Part shown: piece by piece, positions 61,532-64,000 of the stretch
How positions within the stretch are numbered: position 1 is the stretch's first letter
Layout: each line of letters starts with the position of its first letter
NCBI RefSeq assembly: GCF_022539315.1
Contig: NC_066314.1
Span: 52,141,180-52,205,179 of the forward strand
Length of the DNA stretch: 64,000 nucleotides
From: Serinus canaria
Taxonomy: Eukaryota > Chordata > Aves > Passeriformes > Fringillidae
Reading direction: 5' to 3'
Program-made: the position numbers and the translations under genes
Notes under the pieces: generated by a model
The model's database searches: none
What the model was told of the DNA's origin: nothing
Seen by the model: the letters and a program-made list of their open reading frames with translations, nothing else

Positions 61532-62149
61532 TCGGTCAAATGGCACCCCCGAGCAAGAGAGAGCAGCTCGCCCGTGCGGCGTTGCCGCACCCAAACAGGC
61601 TTTCAAGCAGAAGAACGAATTAAAATGGTCCCTCTTAAGAGCACCGCTAGCAAAGTCATTACTAGGTGGCGAATTTCTCACTCCTGTTAATTACAGAGTT
61701 CAAACCACCGCCAACACGGCGGGTTTCCCTGGACCTGCTCCTTGGTTACAGTGCGCACGGCCAAAGCCGGCGGAGGCATCGCACTGACGTCCCTCAGTAC
61801 AACCCTCTGGACCCTTAGCAGGGCAGCTCTAGATGCAGATCTGAAAATAAACCTCCACCTGTGGATTGCAGTTCAAATCTACAGCTTCACGGACAAGTGC
61901 ATAGCAACAGCAAGTGGTCTCGCTAGAAATAATGTCTCAAGTAAAAGACAGAGGACCAAAATCAGCAGTACACCTCTTTCTTTAACTTCAAGAATTCCAG
62001 ACAGTACTTTAAGAACTGTCATTTTACTTCCTCCTAAAATATTTTTTCTTCTAAGATCCACAGAAATTAAAAGTCAACAAGAAGACACACATGTATCATG
62101 TGTTTCCCTTTGTGCTTTTCCTTCCTCACTTTGAATGACCTAATAAACA
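61532..62149. other. Upstream flank, no gene recognised
   Basis: GC content falls off from the island. Open frames here extend from the CpG-rich region and show no known domain. Confidence 0.6.
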
Positions 62150-62460
62150 CAGTAATAGAATCACAGAATCATTTAGGTTGGAAAAGACCTCCGAGGCCAA
62201 CTTTTGACTGACCACCACCCTCTCAGCTAGGCCATGACACTGAGTGCCATGTCCAGTTGTTTCTTGAATACCTCCAGGGACCTTGACTTCATCACCTCCC
62301 AGGGCAGCTCATTCCAATGTTTAACAACCCTGTTGGTGAAAAAATTCCTCCTGATGTCCAGCCTGAACCTCCCTTTGTGCAGCTTGAGGCTCTGTCCTCT
62401 CATCCTGTCACAGCTTGCCTGGCAGACGAGGCCCCACTTGCCATTGACGATCAAGGTATG
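62150..62460 (-). mobile_element. CR1 LINE 3' fragment, reverse orientation
   Basis: The plus strand begins with the reverse complement of the CR1 terminal octamer repeats (AGAATCACAGAATCA). The minus-strand reading frame gives KGRFRLDIRRNFFTNRVVKH, then WNELPWEVMKSRSLEVFKKQ, the conserved C-terminal end of CR1 ORF2. The copy is 5'-truncated, as is usual for CR1. It lies 1.5 kb upstream of CRY1. Confidence 0.93.
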
Positions 62461-64000
62461 CGAAGGGCCCAGCCATGATTAGAATCCCTTTCTGCTTGGT
62501 CTTACACAAAATTTCTTTTTAAAAGGTGTAGTGTGTGGAGACTGAACAGTTTTTGAGCACTGACTTTAACAACAGCATAAATTATTATGAGTTTCTCAAT
62601 TATCACTTAGTTGTATGTAGAAAATCATATTCCACAGGTCATCATTCTGATCCAAGAAGAACATATGGGATCCTTGCTGCAACTCAGAGCTGGAGTAGTG
62701 GGGTCATTGTAAAGTCAAACATTGCTTTCTCAATTAATACAAAGTATGTTCTTATTTGCCTGGTAGTTTTTTATTATTATATGCCAAATATTCGGTAATT
62801 AACTTTGAAATAAATAAAAAACAAAAAGGAATTCATTAGTTAATGAGCACTGTCCATCAAACATGTTTGAATTCTATAATTTTTGAACAGAGTGAAGAAG
62901 TAGGTTCCTTATTTTCATGGAAAGTCACTTCACAACATAGTTTTTATTTCAAACATTTAAATTGCTTTTTCATACTCATTATGTGTCCTGCTAGCTCCCC
63001 ACAAGGCTGACACACTGAAGATAGCCCTGAATAAAGTTCCAGCATCAACCAATTTGCCTTCTTGGGAATACTGAGGTGGAAACAGCCCTTCCTCACTAGA
63101 CCTTATGGTTTCATAAACAAATTGCAGTCATGAAAACCATCAGTCTCTAAGCTGTTTGTTGTTCCAGGCTAATTAACAATTGCAGTATATCATTAGCATA
63201 TCATTATGTCAAAACACTCTTTGGGTCTATCTGGCCATGCCTTCTATGTGAGAGACAGTTTGTTCTTGACTCAGAAGTGAGAGAAGGAACATAATAATGT
63301 ATAATTAATACTGTATTAGGATATATTCATATATAATAGGTGCAGACTATATTAATTAAAATGTCAGATCTCAAGGGAAGAGCCACTCCAACTTAGTTGA
63401 AATAGAAAATAGTATGACAGTTAAGCAAGGAACTCACACAAGTAAACCTCTCTACAGTGTTCTCATGTGAATAACTTTTTAAAACAATATTGCCAATTTA
63501 GCCCAGACTGTGATTGCAAAAATGAAGAGAGTGGGGAGAAGATAGAAGGGGAAAAAGATAACATGAAGGATGAAGGGAAAAAATACATGAAGAAGCAAGC
63601 GTACAGTACATTTTGTGTTACAAATTAGAAGGTATTTTTAGATGCATGTTTTTAACATTATTGTGTGCATTATATTCACAGACTTTGTTCACTGTTTTAG
63701 GAACAGCTATTATTTAGGAGACCAAGCCTGAACCGTGTTCCTACAGCAAAGTTTCTTTCTATAGCATTTCTCTTCTTCATTAGCTCTTTTTCACAGACCC
63801 AATAGAGACTACTGAACATGTAGCTGATAAAACAAGAGTTCACAGAGACAACAGTAGTGGTTTTCACTTTCTGAAACATGTGATTGTACAGACTTAGAGT
63901 TAGCTAAAAAATCCCAACACCTTTAGTAAAATATTTCTAGTCTAGAAATCATTTATGTGACTGCTGATTTGTTACTCTAGATGAGAAAGATAAGTAGATA
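62461..64000. other. Upstream flank, no gene recognised
   Basis: AT-rich non-coding DNA. No repeat or gene is visible to the end of the window. Confidence 0.65.

Noticed and set aside
60524..61787. Several overlapping proline/arginine-rich open frames on both strands
   Set aside because: These are typical artefacts of CpG-island composition. All frames are open because stop codons are AT-rich.
62227..62454. 75-codon minus-strand frame with clear protein similarity
   Set aside because: The similarity is to the CR1 ORF2 C-terminus. It is a 5'-truncated transposon remnant, not a host gene.
1..64000. CRISPR arrays, operons, bacterial promoters or tRNA/rRNA genes
   Set aside because: None seen. 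The window is vertebrate nuclear DNA with introns and CR1 repeats.

Overview
This window is a stretch of vertebrate nuclear DNA, almost certainly from a bird and probably a songbird. Three observations support this: the many CR1 LINE fragments, one avian-type solo LTR, and a cryptochrome whose exon-by-exon protein matches avian CRY1. No bacterial, plasmid or organellar sequence is visible.

The only protein-coding gene I can support is CRY1 (cryptochrome circadian regulator 1), on the minus strand. Its start codon is at 60610-60612 and its stop is at 23950-23952. Thirteen coding exons have canonical GT/AG borders and join without a frame break into 1857 nt, giving 618 residues plus a stop. A separate 3' UTR exon is proposed at about 21293-21963. 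The protein keeps the photolyase-like core, the tryptophan electron-transfer chain (W397, W374, W320, plus W371), and a C-terminal tail with a bipartite nuclear localisation signal. Reading through the exon 11 donor adds an open 25-residue alternative tail. Tandem poly(A) signals lie about 180 nt beyond its stop. This is a strong candidate for the CRY1b isoform known from migratory birds.

Layout. 1-21.29 kb: the region beyond the CRY1 3' end, with no coding gene I can recognise. It holds a TA microsatellite, old CR1 pieces, an LTR-like segment, a possible CTCF site and two hairpins. 21.29-38.0 kb: the 3' UTR and exons 13 to 2. 38.0-60.45 kb: the 22.4-kb first intron, with CR1 copies, a solo LTR, a CpG-rich patch with two facing ROR/REV-ERB elements (49.10-49.17 kb), and a 47-bp exact inverted repeat. 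60.0-61.5 kb: a CpG island holding exon 1 and the promoter, with CACGTG E-boxes, a CCAAT box, GC boxes, D-box-like motifs and a palindromic TATA element. 61.5-64 kb: upstream flank with one CR1 copy.

Together the E-box, D-box-like and intronic RRE elements match the known phase-delay logic of vertebrate Cry1. BMAL1/CLOCK and D-box factors act at the promoter, and REV-ERB/ROR acts in intron 1. I did not find an unknown enzyme system. The most useful observations are the CRY1b read-through structure with its own poly(A) cluster and the intron 1 RRE pair.
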